Shown in pieces: positions 47,673 through 60,634 of a DNA stretch of 64,000 nucleotides; position 1 is the first letter of the stretch; each line of letters opens with the position of its first letter. The stretch is from Botryotinia globosa (Eukaryota; Ascomycota; Leotiomycetes; Helotiales; Sclerotiniaceae), in the NCBI GenBank assembly GCA_014898425.1, contig RCSZ01000005.1:620001-684000 (forward strand). The letters are read 5' to 3'. The notes beneath the pieces are model-generated. The model ran no database searches, had not been told where the DNA came from, and worked only from the letters and a program-made list of their open reading frames with translations. A program made the translations under genes and the position numbers.

Positions 47673-48247
47673 TTGGGAATTATGATTCGATCCGGAAAGA
47701 ATGGAAGAGGAGTATCAAAGATTCATTTCAATTCGGCGAAGAGGGGGCGAGAGAAAGACCGTGTAAATTAAGCCTGTGATGGTGATAAGTACAAGGTCTA
47801 TGATGCATACATAGGATAGGAAAACTTCAGAAGAGTAAGAGTATTGAGTATGAGTCAAAATACACAGCTCAATAAAATCACACCATCCCATTATCACGTC
47901 TTCTTTTAAGTCTTGCCTCGAAAGTTGGTTGCTGGTTGTTTGATGGTCCAATTGGTAATTCAACATCGCCAAATCTGATCAGAGCTGTAGAGCGAGGACG
48001 GTGTATATCCTAAGATCGGGGTAAGATTTACTGCAAAACCATGTGGACGTCAAGTTCAAATTCAAATTCAATCCTCCACATGGACACATGGAAATTCTCA
48101 GATGTGGTCGTCGCTTTGCATTCGTAAATCGTCACCCACGTGCGAGAAGGTCTCGATCATGGTAAACGATGACGAGAAAAGAAAATAATTTTGGATTGAA
48201 TTTCTAAGCTCTGATTTGCGAATGGGGTTTCAGTTTTGAATACCTCA
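47673..48247. other. Gene-free interval
   Basis: About 570 bases between the converging MYND gene and the small four-exon candidate. A minus-strand open frame at 47715-47972 has no supporting features. Confidence 0.4.
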
Positions 48248-48840
48248 TCAAGCTGAAATCTTGATGGTATCATTCTTAACACAGTCCTCCATCTGAATTT
48301 TCTTCTGCTCTTCGATCATGTAAGAAGCTTGTGTCCAAAAATCCATGTTGACCTATTGTAAATCGCAGGGTTAGTATTATCTACCAAAGGAAGACCTTGG
48401 AGTAAAATAAACTTTGAATGATAAAGGTTGTCTTGCATCCTCATCATCTACATCGGTGGAAGGAAGGGTAAGAGGAAAGATGAGGTTTCATGTTTGCGAA
48501 ATAAGTAAGTGTCGTTGACTGCTTACGTACCACTGCTTCGTACTCATTCTATGCGATGGACACGTTAATGGTGGTTGAAGAGCTCTTCTTCCGTTGTACT
48601 TCAATCATTTCTGAGGTAACCTCAAATAGACGAGTACTAATGACTGTTCTTATAGATTAGTACAGCAGTTGCTACAAGCCAATGAGAGTGCTATTTAACT
48701 TACATGAACGAACAGTTCTTGCATGTGGTCTTTTCAAGAGTCTCGTCCGGGTCTACTTCCCCAGCAGATGACACACGACCAAGGTTCAATGGAGAAACTG
48801 CTAGAATGATGGGATTTTCTGTGATTAGATTTGAAGACAT
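48248..48840 (-). CDS. Small four-exon gene candidate, 98 residues
   Basis: Exons 48840-48704, 48636-48600, 48548-48531 and 48352-48248 join in frame with GT-AG borders. The protein begins MSSNLITENPIILAVSPLNL. It contains TTCKNCSF with a Cys-x2-Cys pair and ends in a helix-like MDFWTQASYMIEEQKKIQ ... KNDTIKISA. The third exon is only 18 bases. The intron before it (48599-48549, 51 bases) has a TTAAC branch-like site; if retained, the frame stops at TAG 48551-48549 after NVSIA. No family is recognised. Support is internal coherence only: three consecutive introns of plausible type and a protein-like composition where no long ORF exists. Confidence 0.42.
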
Positions 48841-51800
48841 GATGCCGGTAATGAGCCCCTTATTGAAGTCCTTCAACTAATGCTGTACTGCATAGAGTTT
48901 GATCAAAAGGAGGGGTAGATCCGATTACCATGAGCCACATAGAATTCTCGTTAGACAATTGTGAATTCATTTGACCTGTATCAATGTTTGGCGGAAGTCA
49001 TGAATCAGAATGCGTTGATGTGTAGAGTATATCCCGGGGATTAACTTTACTGATCCAATAATACTCGGTCAATTTAGTCCGAAATTCTCTGCAGACCAAA
49101 ATCAAATGCCTTCTACAAAGTTCATTTATTAACTAATCAATACTCTAATTCCAAACTCGAATGAGATTATTCAACAGCTTATAATTGTATTTCATACGCC
49201 AAAGCTATTTATGGCTATTATATCAGGGTTATACTATATGCAGATGAATGAAGAGTTTGTGTGCACATAATTCTGTTAAGTGCCGGTAGAATCGATAATT
49301 CCATCATTAAAAGAGAGGATTAGGTTTGTCTTGTTCAAAAATTGGTCATGCTGAGATACGTGATTTAGGGGTCTAAAATGATCTTTGTATCAATTTGCGC
49401 TGTTATATTATGTCAAGTGTCTTAAATTGAGACTAACATCACACAGTCGACATGCCAGTATAGCTCTTATTGTCTATTTATTATAACGTCGTATGGTGTC
49501 ATTTGAAATGGTTATTATGTGAACTTTAGAGCCGTAGCGAGATCTTCATCTTTGAACAAAAAGAGTCAAGCATAAATTATTCAACGGATATTATTCTGAT
49601 TCTTCTGTACTCCTGTGCCTAGTATTCCATGTGAACAACTTGATGAGGTGTATGCAAACCTAGCAGTTCCCCATCAATGGATGCAATATTTGGAGAAATA
49701 CATGCTCCGAGAGAACGGTTAGACCTCTCGAAAATACCATTTGTTAATAGAATGTCATGATTCATTTGATCTTTTAATGTGGTACGCACACTATAAAGAT
49801 TAGATTGCCACTCTTGACCGTGTTATCAGGCATATATCTAATAAGACGAGATTGGTTGACGATGGTGCAAAATAAGTCTGATTGATGACCAGGCCGGCGA
49901 GCTCTACTATAGATAGATAAATTCTCTATAAGAAGTAACCTTTCTCAACCCACTTCATATAACATAGTCTCTTCTACGGATCACTTCAATATGAGCAATC
50001 AAGAGGCCGAAAAAGCGGTCAAGCGACCGTTAAGTGACAACGACATCAGTTCTTCGTAAACCAGATTATCAGTGATCACATTGGGCGCACGATCGATAAT
50101 ATCAATGGCAATTGATATATCTACCAGAGTAGAAGCCGTCATACAAGCCAAGGGAAAAAAATGGCGGCTTGCCTAAGGACAAATCTTTGGAGTCCAACTT
50201 CGAGCACATTTCGTATCGAGTAAAACTCTTTGATCATTCGGCTGAGAGCTCCCCTTGATAAGTCTTCATGTTTGGATCGGGGAAAAGTATCCACTAATAA
50301 ATCTCCCCAGGTTCGTGAAAGATGACGAGTCGAGCCAATTGCCATGATATCTCCCAGTCACCGACTTCTATGAAGATAAAGCGATTTCCAGGAAGAGATG
50401 TATAAAGTTCTAACGAATTTCACATACACAGACAGCGTACGGCAAGATTGGAGAGGACTACCACTAGGGAGTCAAATCCTGCCACTGAGAGGTTTTAGGT
50501 GTTGATGACCGATATGGGGGACCGTGATACTCTTTCGACTCAGTGCGTATGCAATCACCAGTCCGTGTCCTTTACCGCTTCAACGGCTTTGAAGCTCTTG
50601 AGGCCCATTGATATGTGTTTAACGTGTACTGTTCGAACTCGGAAATAGTAGATCGCCATTTGTACTACTTGTACTCCTACTGCCACATGTACTGACATCC
50701 GTCATTGAGAACTGAGGGTTGCAAATTGAAATTTCGAAGAAGAAGAAAAAATGCTTGCCAGGTTTCGCCGCAAATAGTTTCGATCAAACAACGGCCAGCG
50801 TGATGTTAGCTGTCTAGAGTAGCCAGGTACCAAGACCAATCGACTAGAGAAAGGTTTCGCATCGTTTAAGATTCAAAACAGACTCTATCAAACCAGAAAA
50901 TAGTGAACATCTATTGTGATGGCCCAGGATTTCAGATTTAATGAGATCCTGTTGAAACTGGTTGCAGAGCGAGATACTGCCCGCTGTAGTCAGACAGTCA
51001 GATAGCATACCATGGTTATGAGCCAGAAGAGAGGATGTTATGGATGAGATGATCTTATAGGTATTGGACGTGCCAAGAACGTTTACGAAATTACAAAAAT
51101 CCCATTAGCTTTTTGGGTATTGGGTACCTAGTTTTTAGAAGCATTGTATTACGAAAGATTCTCTTGGATCAAAGCTTTGAAACAAAACTGGTTTGGGGGA
51201 ATTGGAATGGGTCTCTTTTTCGCAGGCGAAAGTCAAAAACAAGTACTCGGATAGAGCAAAATCCGATTGGTTGGAAGTACGAAGTGTCAAACGAGGTCTA
51301 GCCAGCCAAAATGTACGTACTCCGTAAGCGACGTTCCGATCTCAGCACGTGTTGATCAGAACGGCTCGGGTTCGTTTACTGAGCTTGCTGATAGGTTGTG
51401 ATAAGAGAAAGAACGGATACATACTTGGAACCGCTTAGATGTGAGAAATGAAATTTGCTGGCGGAGCTGCCTAGCAAGCCCGACAAGGCGAAACATGAAA
51501 AGTCTTCATTTCGATTTATGCCTTCCAAGTTGTAAGTTGTAACGACGTGTAAAGGTTGATATTTGGGAGGGTGAAATAGCTTTAAGGTCATATAGTAACT
51601 GATCATTAGTTTCAAAAACTATTAAGCATTGTTTTCGCTGAAATTTCTTCGAATCTGAATGAGAGAAAACGCTACCACTCCAACGAAAAAAACAGATACG
51701 GAGTAGATGCCGCTGTTCCCATCGCGCTAGCCAGTACTGAGTATAACTTGACGATCGGACCTATGCTGCTCCGAAATCACATCTCATTCCTCCACTTACA

Positions 51801-52138
51801 AACATGGGCTTGTTCCCTCAACAAAGCGACTGCAGCGCTGTCTACAATCCAATTAACATATAGAAATGCTGACAATTCCCACGTAAGTTTCTTCTCTCTT
51901 TTACCATCTTTCTGCCTATTTGAGGTAAATCCATCTCTTTCGCGTATCTGATATCATTTTTGCCTACAAACGGAAACGGGAATCGTTTTCACGCCGTGTA
52001 AGATTTTCTTACATGTCACATTTTCAGCCTTTCACTTGTTGAGTCAGTCTCCAGACGCTCTTTATCGTCTGCATTTCTATTATCTCATAATCTGAGGGAC
52101 AACCTTCATCGACTTTTTATCCTCACATCATCGCCACC
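48841..52138. other. 3.3 kb gene-poor interval with relic-like ORF fragments
   Basis: No intact gene was recognised. A promoter-like stretch with ATG at 49992 opens a short acidic-basic frame (MSNQEAEKAVKRPLSDND), and protein-like sequence recurs in another frame near 50160-50260 after a run of seven A's; see findings. Other short frames (51113-51301, 51376-51615, 51748-51951) show nothing recognisable. The last few hundred bases should hold the promoter of the RTA1-like gene. Confidence 0.4.
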
Positions 52139-53214
52139 ATGAATTCCCTTCTCATGCTTCTCCCTCGAAACAAACTCGATAGATTCGCGGATTGCACAGT
52201 CGACACATGTCCGATCTCTACATCCTATTATTTCTATCGTGTATCGATCGGCGCAAACGCCACTTTTCTCGCTCTGTTTAGCATTTCATTCCTTGGATTT
52301 GTCTTCACATATGCGTTCACTCGTCGCGCAACCGCCTTCACGTTTGCTATGTGTGCCGGTGTTATACTTGAAGTAATCGGCTATGCCGGTCGTATAATGA
52401 GTTGGGAGAATCAATGGAAACAAGATGGATTTTTAATGCAGATTGTTTGCTTAACAATCGCACCGGCATTTATGGCGGGAGGAATCTACTTGTGCTTAAG
52501 GAGAATCGTATATGCCTTCGGACCAGAGAATTCAAGGATTAGCCCTGAAGCTTATACCAGAATTGTATGTTCTTGACACATTTTCACCATTCGTCTTTTC
52601 TCATCAGCCAAATACTAATTACCCCATAGTTCATTCCATGTGATCTTATGTCACTTCTCCTGCAAGCTGCAGGTGGTGGTTTGGCATCCGCAGCCTCACA
52701 CTCAGGCAAATCCCCAGATACTGGTGATAACATCATGGTAGCTGGTCTGGCATTCCAAGTTTTCACGCTGTTCATTTTCATGATCCTCTGCGTCGATTTT
52801 GCATTACGCACACGTTCCCGATACCGCTCCCTCGGTAACGCCGCGTTCGATCAAAATCCCGCTTTCATAACACTTCGCTCCTCTAAAGGCTTCAAAGGGT
52901 TTTTACTCGCCCTTGCCCTTGCTACGATTTGCATTTTCTGGAGATCTGTATACAGAGTGGCAGAATTGGCAGAAGGATGGACTGGAAATCTTATCAAGAA
53001 ACAAAATCTCTTCATCGGATTTGAAGGGGTGATGGTTATTGTGGCCTGTTTCGCGCTAAACTTGTTCAACCCTGCCATTACCTTCAAGGAAGCAATGACT
53101 GGGTTGGGTGGTTTAGGCACGAAGAAGAAGATGAAGAAAGCAGGAGAAAAGAGTGGCGATGGGGTTAGTGCCAGCAACAGCGATCTGGAGGCTGTTAAGG
53201 TTGCTCCAGTTTAG
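52139..53214 (+). CDS. RTA1-like seven-segment membrane protein
   Basis: Predicted 336-residue protein from exons 52139-52564 and 52630-53214. It has about seven hydrophobic segments and the landmarks of the fungal RTA1/lipid-translocating exporter family: a short Cys-containing extracellular N-terminus (CTVDTCP), AGVILEVIGYAGRI, MQIVCLTIAPAFMAGGIYL, CDLMSLLLQAAGGGLAS, WRSVYRVAELAEGW and a Lys-rich cytosolic tail. Family members include yeast Rta1, Rsb1 and Pug1, linked to sterol-drug tolerance, sphingoid-base release and porphyrin movement. Which of these applies here is unknown. The length is typical. Confidence 0.93.
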
Positions 53215-53873
53215 ATTGTGTGTGCGACTTGGCTTAGCAACGATTTTGGAAACGGATTTACGATTGTCGTCCCATAGCATTTAATCAGCGTTTATAGTGT
53301 TCCTTTAGATACCATACATATATTAGAAATATATTCATTCTTATTGACTGCCTTTAGTCGCTTAATGTATCGGTAGTTCTGCATTATCGTGGTCAAGTCG
53401 ACCGCTTGCCATGGGCTTGTTTTCCGATGTGATGGAGAGGGACTGATATCCCCTTTTCAGTGAATTTTTGTACTATTTGATTCACCGGATCCATTTGAAA
53501 TTAATTCAATTCACTGGAATCGCGGTCTCTTGAAAATTCTTGAATGTTCTGATCCGCCTATTGGCTTCATCTTTGTTAATATTATTCACTGTAGTCAAAC
53601 AAGCTACTTCTTTATTATTTTCTTTGCGGGAATTATAGACTTTTCATTTCTACGGCAAAAAGTTACGACATGAAGTTGAAAACTGCCTTATAAGGAACAA
53701 AGACAAGCTAAGCTACCTTGAAGCTTCATCGAATCTGTCTCTTGTTGCTGAGAGAAGGTTTCGTGAGAATCTTCTCATTAATGCATCATTTGATCAACGC
53801 CCTTTGTTTATGATCAGTCTTCCAACAAGTATTTCTTTTTCGGGGATTCCTTGATTAAATTGTCTGCTATAGA
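53215..53873. other. Intergenic region between RTA1-like and large membrane glycoprotein genes
   Basis: About 660 bases between same-strand genes, holding a 3' UTR and a promoter. No gene was seen. Confidence 0.45.
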
Positions 53874-56095
53874 ATGATATCGGTCATCCCTGAAGATATA
53901 CCCATGTTGGCCGTTTCAAAAAAATTCAAGAATCCAAAGGCCATCCCTCGCAAAGCCGTGGATGACAGCTCTCATGGATCTTGTTCCACCCCAACAGCCG
54001 CCGTTACGGAGACTCGTGGATCTGTTCAACGAGGTGTTTCTTGGCACAAACAGCCTACTTATATGGTTCTCTTCGCCGTTCTCGGAATCGCCTTAGCATG
54101 CACTCATCATGGTTACTATTCGTATCTGGATGGCAAACAAGGGACCAGCAATTTTCAGAAACAATTTTCGATAACACTTGGAAGTCTTCTTGCTTTTTCT
54201 GTGGTGTCATCTTTTCTTGCAGCAAATTGTGCTGCTTATCCACAATATCTTTGGATGTCCATACGAAAGAAAGCATTCACGTTAAGTACATTGGATAAGA
54301 TGTTTGCCTTGACGTCGGATCCGATGGGATTTATAAGCGTGGAGATATTCAGACATGCACCAGTTGTGGTCCTTCTCGCATTGGTCTATTGGTAAATAAC
54401 TCGAAAATTCGTCCTAATATACAAGCTTGCTGACTACCGGTATTAGGGGAATGAGTCTTGCGGCAATACTACCTCCTGGTACATTGATCATTGTTAATGG
54501 CCTTATAAGCAAAACCTCTAACGTTTCCATGCCTGCCATCAATTGGTCTACTGTCAACGCCTTTCAAGAAGATAACGTTTCTACTGTACCTGGCTCTGTT
54601 GTTATAAACATTGGCACAAAAGCTGCCGAGAGCTCCAACATTGTTCCAATTGGAGGGCCAGCGCCTAATTCCTCTTACTCTATCGACATTAGAGGTCCTT
54701 ACGTTCAATGTATGGCACCTAACGACACCGAGCAAATCTACTTTGATCAATATATAGAGGATCTTGCTCAGAACAACGTTTTTACTTCAACCAGCTGGGC
54801 CACGCATTACCAAAATGCTTCTACCCTTTCCGACTCTCTTATTTCTCCTTGGCCGTCCATGATCTATCTATCTGCCTTTGATCCGTGGATGTATCCCGGA
54901 AATGATAGCTTGGGATGGTTGGCGATCGGTGAGTTGGGTACTTCATCTCCCGATCAATTCAATAATTGGGATGTCAGTATCAGGCGAAATATATCAGCAG
55001 ATCTCAGTAATACCAACAATAAATTCTTTTTGGTTCAACCTAAGCTATGGGTTTTGACAGCTAATGATAGTTTTGTGTGTGGGCTAGTCAACGGCACTAG
55101 GAACGTACAATTCAATTTCATCGATGGCACGCAGCATATAAGCTATAGCATGCTTTATGATATAGAAGATCTCAATATGTTATGGACGAATGTTCCAGGC
55201 TACCCTGGAGCTTTGGGCAACACACGCCATCATGACATCGCCCCCTATATCTCTCTCTATCAATCAATGATTTCAATGCTAAGTGGGAATATAACAGCTC
55301 AAATCGGTACATCGGATATGAGCTCCTTAGCTCTGAACACTGTGCGATTCGGGCTACCAAGTCGTGTTCTTTCCACTGGCTTAGCTGGTTGTGATGACTT
55401 CCTTAACGCATATTGGAATGATAATCCTCTGGTAGGAAACGCAGATTGCTTGCCCGCTGTGAGGGGAACAAAGGGGTATTGCGCGTGGCATAATGCATAC
55501 ACTGCTTTCAATATCAGCCGATCTACCAATGTTTATAATTCCACAGAATTCTTTACAAAACATCCATCAGCTTGTCGTAATCATAGTCTGGCGAGAGGTA
55601 TTGAAGATTTGGCTACGAATATTACCATCAGCTTATTCAGCGAGCCCAAATTTCTGTAAGTTCACCACAACGTCAAATACACGCAAAATCAAACGTCTCA
55701 GAACTAACGTTTACTCTAGCAAGCAAAACGCAACCAATGTTCCAGTTACTTTCACGAGTTCTACCAACGTCTTCTCGTATTCCCCAAAATATCTTTACCT
55801 CTCATACGGCATCGCAATTTTCTTCACTTGTCTTAGTACAATCCTCGGTTTATACGCCTTCTACGCTAATGGTGTCGTTCACAGCACAGCACTATCGGCC
55901 ATTATAGCAACGACGAGGAACCCGGATCTCGATATTCTTGCTGGTGAGAATTGGGCAGCAAACACATCATTGAGTAAGGATATTAGAAATGTAAAGTTAA
56001 GGTTGGGCGTGATGAGGGGAGAAAGACCAGGGGAGGAGAGAGTCGCGTTGGGTAGACCCGAAGAAGTGAGGGAGTTGGAGAAGGGATGGCCTTGA
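53874..56095 (+). CDS. Large fungal multi-pass membrane glycoprotein, function unknown
   Basis: Predicted 700-residue protein from exons 53874-54391, 54447-55655 and 55720-56095. Three hydrophobic segments lie in the first 200 residues (YMVLFAVLGIALAC, SITLGSLLAFSVVSSFLA, VVVLLALVYWGMSLAAILPPGTL). A long extracellular domain with about 15 Asn-x-Ser/Thr sites and several Cys follows. The last membrane segment is YGIAIFFTCLSTILGLYAFYANG, and STALSAIIATTRNPDLD comes after it. This layout is shared by a widespread Pezizomycotina family often mislabelled as formylmethionine-deformylase-like; no deformylase motif (HEXXH) is visible. It probably lies in the plasma membrane. No function is claimed. 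Confidence 0.85.
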
Positions 56096-57840
56096 GACCT
56101 GGGGTGGGTGACTTGCGTGCAATTTTTTATAGATGATATTTCTTTTTCTTATACCGATAGTCTCGGGCAACGAAAATAAATCTGTTTTTGAATTTTGTTA
56201 AATGGAGATTATTCTCCGAAAGATAGACAAATTATCACCTGCAATGCAGCTTATTCATGCTTTACACGACGATTAAGAAGATTGGAAGGAAATGCACATT
56301 CCTCATCATAGAACAAGAAAAGATAATCGATTTGCGATAGTTAGGTAGTATTCCTAAATTTGAGCGCGACATCATCGTTTATCACTGGCGGTTACTCCCA
56401 AATATGGAAGAGCAGTAAGACCTGATACTTTATTGCCTTTCTTAATATATCTTGAAACAAGAGTCAATTCTTTAATTGCCAAGTCGATCTTCAAGATGAC
56501 GTGTCTATCAAATCAGTGCGAACGTAGTTAGTACCACTTATAATCTTACAGAAAATAATATACTCTACGCAAATGGCTTTCACGATTGATGTATCTAGGT
56601 ATTTTAGCTCGGCCAGTTACCATTTGAAAGAAGATTCCTATGCAAATGCCCACGAGAAATTGTTACTGTTATCAACGGAGGTCTTTATTGTCATTTGCAC
56701 AAGTTCACTTCTAGCAATCTGCCGGACGAATTCCTATTGATGAAGTATGATTTTGCATCTATAGCTCTGTCTCATGGCTGATGACAATCACGAATTTTTT
56801 TCACAGATCAAGGATCCCCTTATATTCGGGGGTAAGTTTTACCTCACAATGAGTCTATGAACAAAGACTTGCTGGGAATCGGAATTCTTTATGTGCACCA
56901 AACAAAAAATTCCGGGAGAAGATGAATCATGCAACACATTTTGAATAGCTGAAGTCTTAAGAAGTTGTTTTGAGTTCTGAACTTAGGTAGCGCAGTTGAA
57001 GGATATTTTCAAGAGTGTATAGAGTTTTCGGAATGTAGAGTTTATTGAAATAATTATCCACACAATCAAGACGCATGAAACATTTTTGCCGTCTCTTTCA
57101 AGTTAGTTCACACACTACTATATAGATGTTCTTTCCATTCAGAAATGCCCCAGTAAGCTATGAGCCAGAGTCTGGATATACAGCACGCATAGGGGAGGGA
57201 CTGGGTGGGTTTTGCTTGAGGCAATGAAAAGTTTAAATGTGCTGGAGAGTATCGCTATTATGGATTCGATGTTGATAAATAAAAATTTGGCATATGACAG
57301 TGGATTAAGTTTATTGTCATTGGTAAAGTTAGTTGTACTGGGGATGATTATCAAGCTATCGACAATGGCAGCATAAAAAGAGAAAGAGTGAAACATGGCA
57401 GCAACCATTTATAGAACTTAAGGTAACAATGTTATATTTTTTCTTATTTTCAGGTCATCAAGCGAGCCTGCCTTGCAAATACTAATTGTGCAATACACAA
57501 GGTATTGAGGGCGACCTCAAATGTAAAGAACCAGTATTCTGTAGATAAAGAGTATATAAAAGTAATAATTTTCGGTTTTACTCCATAATCCCATTCATTC
57601 AAAGAAGCGATATTGATGAATTGGAATGCAGAATCCATGTCTTTCAGCCAAGAATTGTGTTGCCAAATATTACTAACGACTGAAAGCCAATGCTAAGCTG
57701 GTAATTTGCTGCGATGGGCTAGTTCAAGGAGGGAATGTGTTTGCATTTACCCATGTTGCTTAAGCTAGCTATGTTTAACCGCTCTCCATTGCAATAGAGA
57801 TGGTTCAGCGATATGGAAATAATAGAAAGCGAGGGGTCTC
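56096..57840. other. Gene-free interval of 1.7 kb between convergent genes
   Basis: Lies between the 3' ends of the membrane glycoprotein gene (+) and the FAD oxidoreductase gene (-). Minus-strand open frames at 57139-57408 and 57450-57638 are hydrophobic and AT-driven, and I do not consider them genes. Confidence 0.45.
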
Positions 57841-59342
57841 TCATTGCTTTGTGGCTTTCTGATTTCCAGACCCAAGAATATCGCCCTGCTCTTCGCTTCC
57901 ATTCTTGGCCCGATCTATCCTCTCTTGAGTCGTTTTGAACAATCGTGGAACACCAGTCTTCTCGAAAGGCACATCTTCTGAAACCATCTTGGCAACAGCT
58001 TTACCAGAAAGCCAAATGACTGGCATACCATGACCATTGAATCCAACAATTACAAACTGATTGGGTTTTCCAGGTACCTCGCCGACGTGGGGGTTTGAGT
58101 CGTAAGAATATCCCATAACTCCACTCCAGATATTTTCAACTTTAGCACCGGAGTCCTCCCATCCATTATAGGTTTCCTGCATATAATTCTCATAATAATC
58201 CTTTGCTGACTCGATGAGAACACTGTCATCAACGTTATTGTACCATTGATCTTTGTGAGGTCTAAATTTCGACCCGGCACCACCGACGATGATACTGCCG
58301 TCTGCTCTGGGTATAAGATACGAAAGGGTATTGTCTTCTGTTCGGTTGATATAAGTGTTGTTGAGAAGTGGCGCTGTCTTGCCCTCAGGTACAGTTATAC
58401 GGCAACAGATACCTTTACAAGGAACTATGTTTTGATCGTATTCGGGAAGAAGCGCAGAGATATATGCATTGTTGGCATATATTATCTTGCTGGCATGTGT
58501 ATTTCCTCTGCTTGTCTCAATGGTGAAGCCTCCACTGGGTACACTGGTTACACTAGTCACTGGTGTGTTGGTTTGCAAGTTAACTTTCCCGGTTGGCAAG
58601 ATTATTTCGAGAAGCCCCAGAACAAACTTATAAGCCCACATACTCCCAGCTGTGTATGAAGCACAAGCCTTGGCACCTTTAATTCCACAGATCTAAGAGA
58701 AAGTTAGAGATGAATAATTCTGATCAACGAAACCTCACTTACGCCCTCAACTTCTTTCCCCGTATGGAAGATGACATCATCCATGTACTCAAAATCGTTC
58801 CCTACCATCTGGTCATATACTCCCTTGGCTTTCTTTGCCATCTCCTCATTACACCATACATCAACTGTGCGGCAGAGGCTGAAGTCACAATCTATCTTCT
58901 TTTTTTCGATGAGCTTCTTGATCTCCTTGACGTGAGCAATCTCAAACTCGGCGATCTCAGCTCCTGCACGTGGGCCACCTCGCTCAACATAAGTTGGGAT
59001 ATGGCCATACAAATCTGGTCTCAAATGTCCTCCATTTCTACCAGTTGCACCCGAACATGCACCTCGTGCCTCTATAATAGTGATTGACTTGACCGAGTCA
59101 CCGCCCTCTTTGACTAAATGATATGCGGTGCTAACGCCGGCGTACCCTGCACCGACAATGACTACATCGCTGTGCGTTGGGAGATCTTCTGTAGAGCGGT
59201 GGTCATGTAACCTATGCTTTTCAGATTGCCAGAAACACTCTCCTGGGTTAGAAACTGGCAGACACTTGGATACTGTCGAGTTTGAATTCGATGGTGCGAC
59301 CGAGATCGAGAGGTTATTCAAGGTTTCGGAAACAGTCTTCAT
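57841..59342 (-). CDS. FAD-dependent (D-amino-acid/amine-type) oxidoreductase
   Basis: Predicted 483-residue protein from exons 59342-58743 and 58692-57841. The dinucleotide-binding motif VVIVGAGYAGVSTAYHL is followed by an acidic strand end (ITIIEARGACSGATGRNGG), the DAO/DadA-type arrangement. The C-terminal half has ICGIKGAKACASYTAGSMWA, GGAGSKF, WSGVMGYSYDSNPHVGE and VGFNGHGMPVIWLSGKAVA, typical of the FAD/NAD(P)-binding superfamily that oxidises amino acids or secondary amines. No signal peptide is seen. The C-terminus (ATKQ) is not a peroxisomal SKL. The substrate is unknown. It is divergent from an amino-acid permease 2.4 kb away, with a small TIR element between them, which fits a nitrogen-scavenging role only as inference. 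Confidence 0.93.
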
Positions 59343-59865
59343 GGTGTCGATGGTGTTCTTCGTTTCTCAGCTTTGAATTAGGGGTTCTGAATCAACAACG
59401 GTATGCGTATATAGAGTTTTAAGTAATTCTTTTGATCGTTTGGCGGGATGGTAATGTTTTATATATTTGCCGTGTGTAATTCTGAAAATGTTTGTCCAGG
59501 TCCTATATAAAGTGAGTTTTTGGGACACTTTCTAGTGATGTGAAAGCAATTGATCGGTAATTGACTGCTTGCAGTACCCGTAATGCAAGCTTATTCCCTA
59601 GACCGCGGATTACGGCCGGGTTGGCTTTAATGCTTCATCAGGTTATCAAAGTGTTATAGTCTAAGAATTCTTGAAATCTATATTATATTTATTTTGTAAA
59701 TGAAGTATAATGAGGCTTTCTTGATAATGAAACGTGACATCTCCTGATCTCTCCACGTTCTTAATCAGATGTCTACGTCGCTCGGCCCCTGTCCTCCAAC
59801 CTTATCAAATTGGCCATTGGACCTTTTACAATCTTATCATCGATATATGGATCCCATTATAACTA
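59343..59865. promoter_or_regulatory. Oxidoreductase promoter
   Basis: About 520 bases upstream of the FAD oxidoreductase, bounded by the TIR element at 59866. GATA-type motifs occur (for example TTATCA at about 59643 and TGATAA at 59722-59727), but the base composition makes them weak evidence. Confidence 0.35.
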
Positions 59866-60634
59866 GCCCTACGAAACCAAAATCCCCGTATTATACGGGT
59901 TTTGTCTACAGGATAGATTCCCATGAAATCCCTGTATATATCAAGTTTTTTCTCCCTCTTGCCATATACAAAAGCCTCATAAATTATATAAAATCTTTAT
60001 ATATGATTTACTGAGACTTAATTGTTTTATAGATATAAATAATTAAACACAATTTCTTTTCAATTGAATCTCCTATATATTTTCTAGCTTTATTATTGAC
60101 TTTTTCAATTCTTTTGAAAGAAAGAAAGGATGACAAGAGCTAGATATATATCACTATCACTAGAAAATGAAGATATATTTAAAAAATGATTGAAATATTG
60201 CAGAAATCGAAAAGGAGAAGGGGGGGGCAAGTGAATAGAAAAAGAAAAGAGCTGGAGGCCTTTTAAAGCCTAAACTCACTTTGAATCACTTGTCTTTATA
60301 ATATTAATAAAATTCATAAAATTGAATTTACTATTAATGAAATTATATAACTTATCTTTGAATAGTTTCAATTGAAGAATTGAAAAATTGAAAAATTGAA
60401 GTAGAAATGAAAATGAAAATAGAAATATAATGAATTATATAATTGATTGTTGAAACTAAACAACTAATCTAAAATTTGAAATTATTTTAATATTTTCCAT
60501 TGATTCTATCAATCTCTATATAAAATAATATACTACATACTTTTTTGAAATCTTATAAACTTGATTTCAAGCTTTGGTTTGGTATAGTTTTCCACATTTG
60601 TCTTGTATAATACGGGAATAGTGGTTTTGTAGGG
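59866..60634. mobile_element. AT-rich TIR element of 0.77 kb (TA target site)
   Basis: The left end reads CCCTACGAAACC then CCCGTATTATAC. The reverse complement of the right end reads CCCTACAAAACC then CCCGTATTATAC. Both ends are flanked by TA (59864-59865 and 60635-60636); the left copy has one extra G. The interior is strongly AT-rich and lacks any ORF. It lies between the oxidoreductase and the amino-acid permease, in their shared upstream region. Confidence 0.72.

Noticed and set aside
50139..50345. Minus-strand 68-residue ORF
   Set aside because: It is antisense to more protein-like plus-strand fragments and has no motif.
57139..57638. Hydrophobic minus-strand ORFs between two convergent genes
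   Set aside because: Composition follows local AT richness; no start context, family signal or splice structure.
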